The position numbers and the translations under genes are program-made. Shown piece after piece: positions 62,663-64,000 of a stretch of 64,000 nt of DNA. The notes beneath the pieces are model-generated. The model saw nothing but the letters and a program-made list of their open reading frames with translations, was not told the DNA's origin and did not search any database. The first letter of the stretch is position 1; each line of letters starts with the position of its first letter. Source of the stretch: Microbacterium sp. Leaf159 (GTDB lineage Bacteria > Actinomycetota > Actinomycetes > Actinomycetales > Microbacteriaceae); the NCBI RefSeq assembly GCF_001423615.1, contig NZ_LMOU01000001.1, positions 509,306 through 573,305 on the forward strand, written 5' to 3'.

Positions 62663-64000
<1,338 letters not shown>

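Overview
The window is a GC-rich, densely coded actinobacterial chromosome segment. RbpA, the PafB/PafC pair, a HelY-type helicase beside tatC/tatA, ANTAR regulators, many GTG starts and leaderless promoters all point to Actinobacteria. Gene content and style suggest Microbacteriaceae, most likely Microbacterium; that placement is inference, not a database match. I see no insertion sequence, prophage, CRISPR array or plasmid function. About 60 protein genes and two tRNA-Leu genes fill the window, and no gene-free stretch exceeds about 205 bp.

Layout. 1-9.9 kb is core metabolism: trpB (3' part), trpA, lgt, gltB, gltD and pyk, closed by a strong terminator. 10-16 kb has two alpha/beta hydrolases, a hypothetical gene, tRNA-Leu(CAA), a PdtaR-type ANTAR response regulator, a GNAT protein, two translationally coupled GAF-ANTAR proteins and a small hypothetical. 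16-25.7 kb has a thioesterase, polA, a DUF885 peptidase, a flavin-dependent oxidoreductase, an MFS transporter, an SGNH hydrolase coupled to a SUMF1-like protein, and an arginase-fold protein. 25.7-36.2 kb is the most accessory part: GNAT proteins, a second MFS transporter, VOC proteins, an ArsR/SRPBCC/double-GNAT operon, a methyltransferase, a serine hydrolase, and an AraC/VOC/UvrA-like operon. 36.3-40.6 kb has a DUF308 membrane protein, an atypical SDR, NfeD with an SPFH protein, a glycerophosphodiester phosphodiesterase, and rbpA.

40.6-50.3 kb is a long minus-strand run: HAD phosphatase, trmI, an FKBP-like lipoprotein, pafB, pafC, tatA, tatC, helY and lnt, with many 1-4 nt overlaps. Part of it (pafB-pafC-tatA-tatC-helY) matches the order known from Mycobacterium tuberculosis, but pafA is replaced upstream by the FKBP/trmI/HAD genes. 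50.4-60.1 kb has a PAC2 protein, uppP, an M20 peptidase, tRNA-Leu(GAG), an Er-VIT1 iron/manganese transporter, a DEAH helicase, a second SGNH hydrolase, a SpoU/TrmH methyltransferase, a sirtuin and a phosphoglycerate-mutase-like phosphatase. 60.2-64 kb is a minus-strand branched-chain acyl-CoA (leucine) degradation operon: biotin carboxylase/BCCP subunit (cut by the window edge), acyl-CoA dehydrogenase, MaoC hydratase and a CitE-like lyase. Its order is the same as accA1-fadE19-maoC-citE of M. tuberculosis.

The recurring regulatory theme is a -10 hexamer of form TANNNT placed 6-7 nt before an ATG or GTG. About twenty genes on both strands show it, which predicts leaderless mRNAs and helped choose starts. 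No striking new defence or mobile system is present. The best leads are the ANTAR cluster, the double-GNAT operon with an AAC(2')-like half, the AraC-VOC-UvrA operon, enzyme homologues that have lost signature residues (SUMF1-like, arginase-like, SDR), and a few AT-rich palindromes in otherwise GC-rich promoters.
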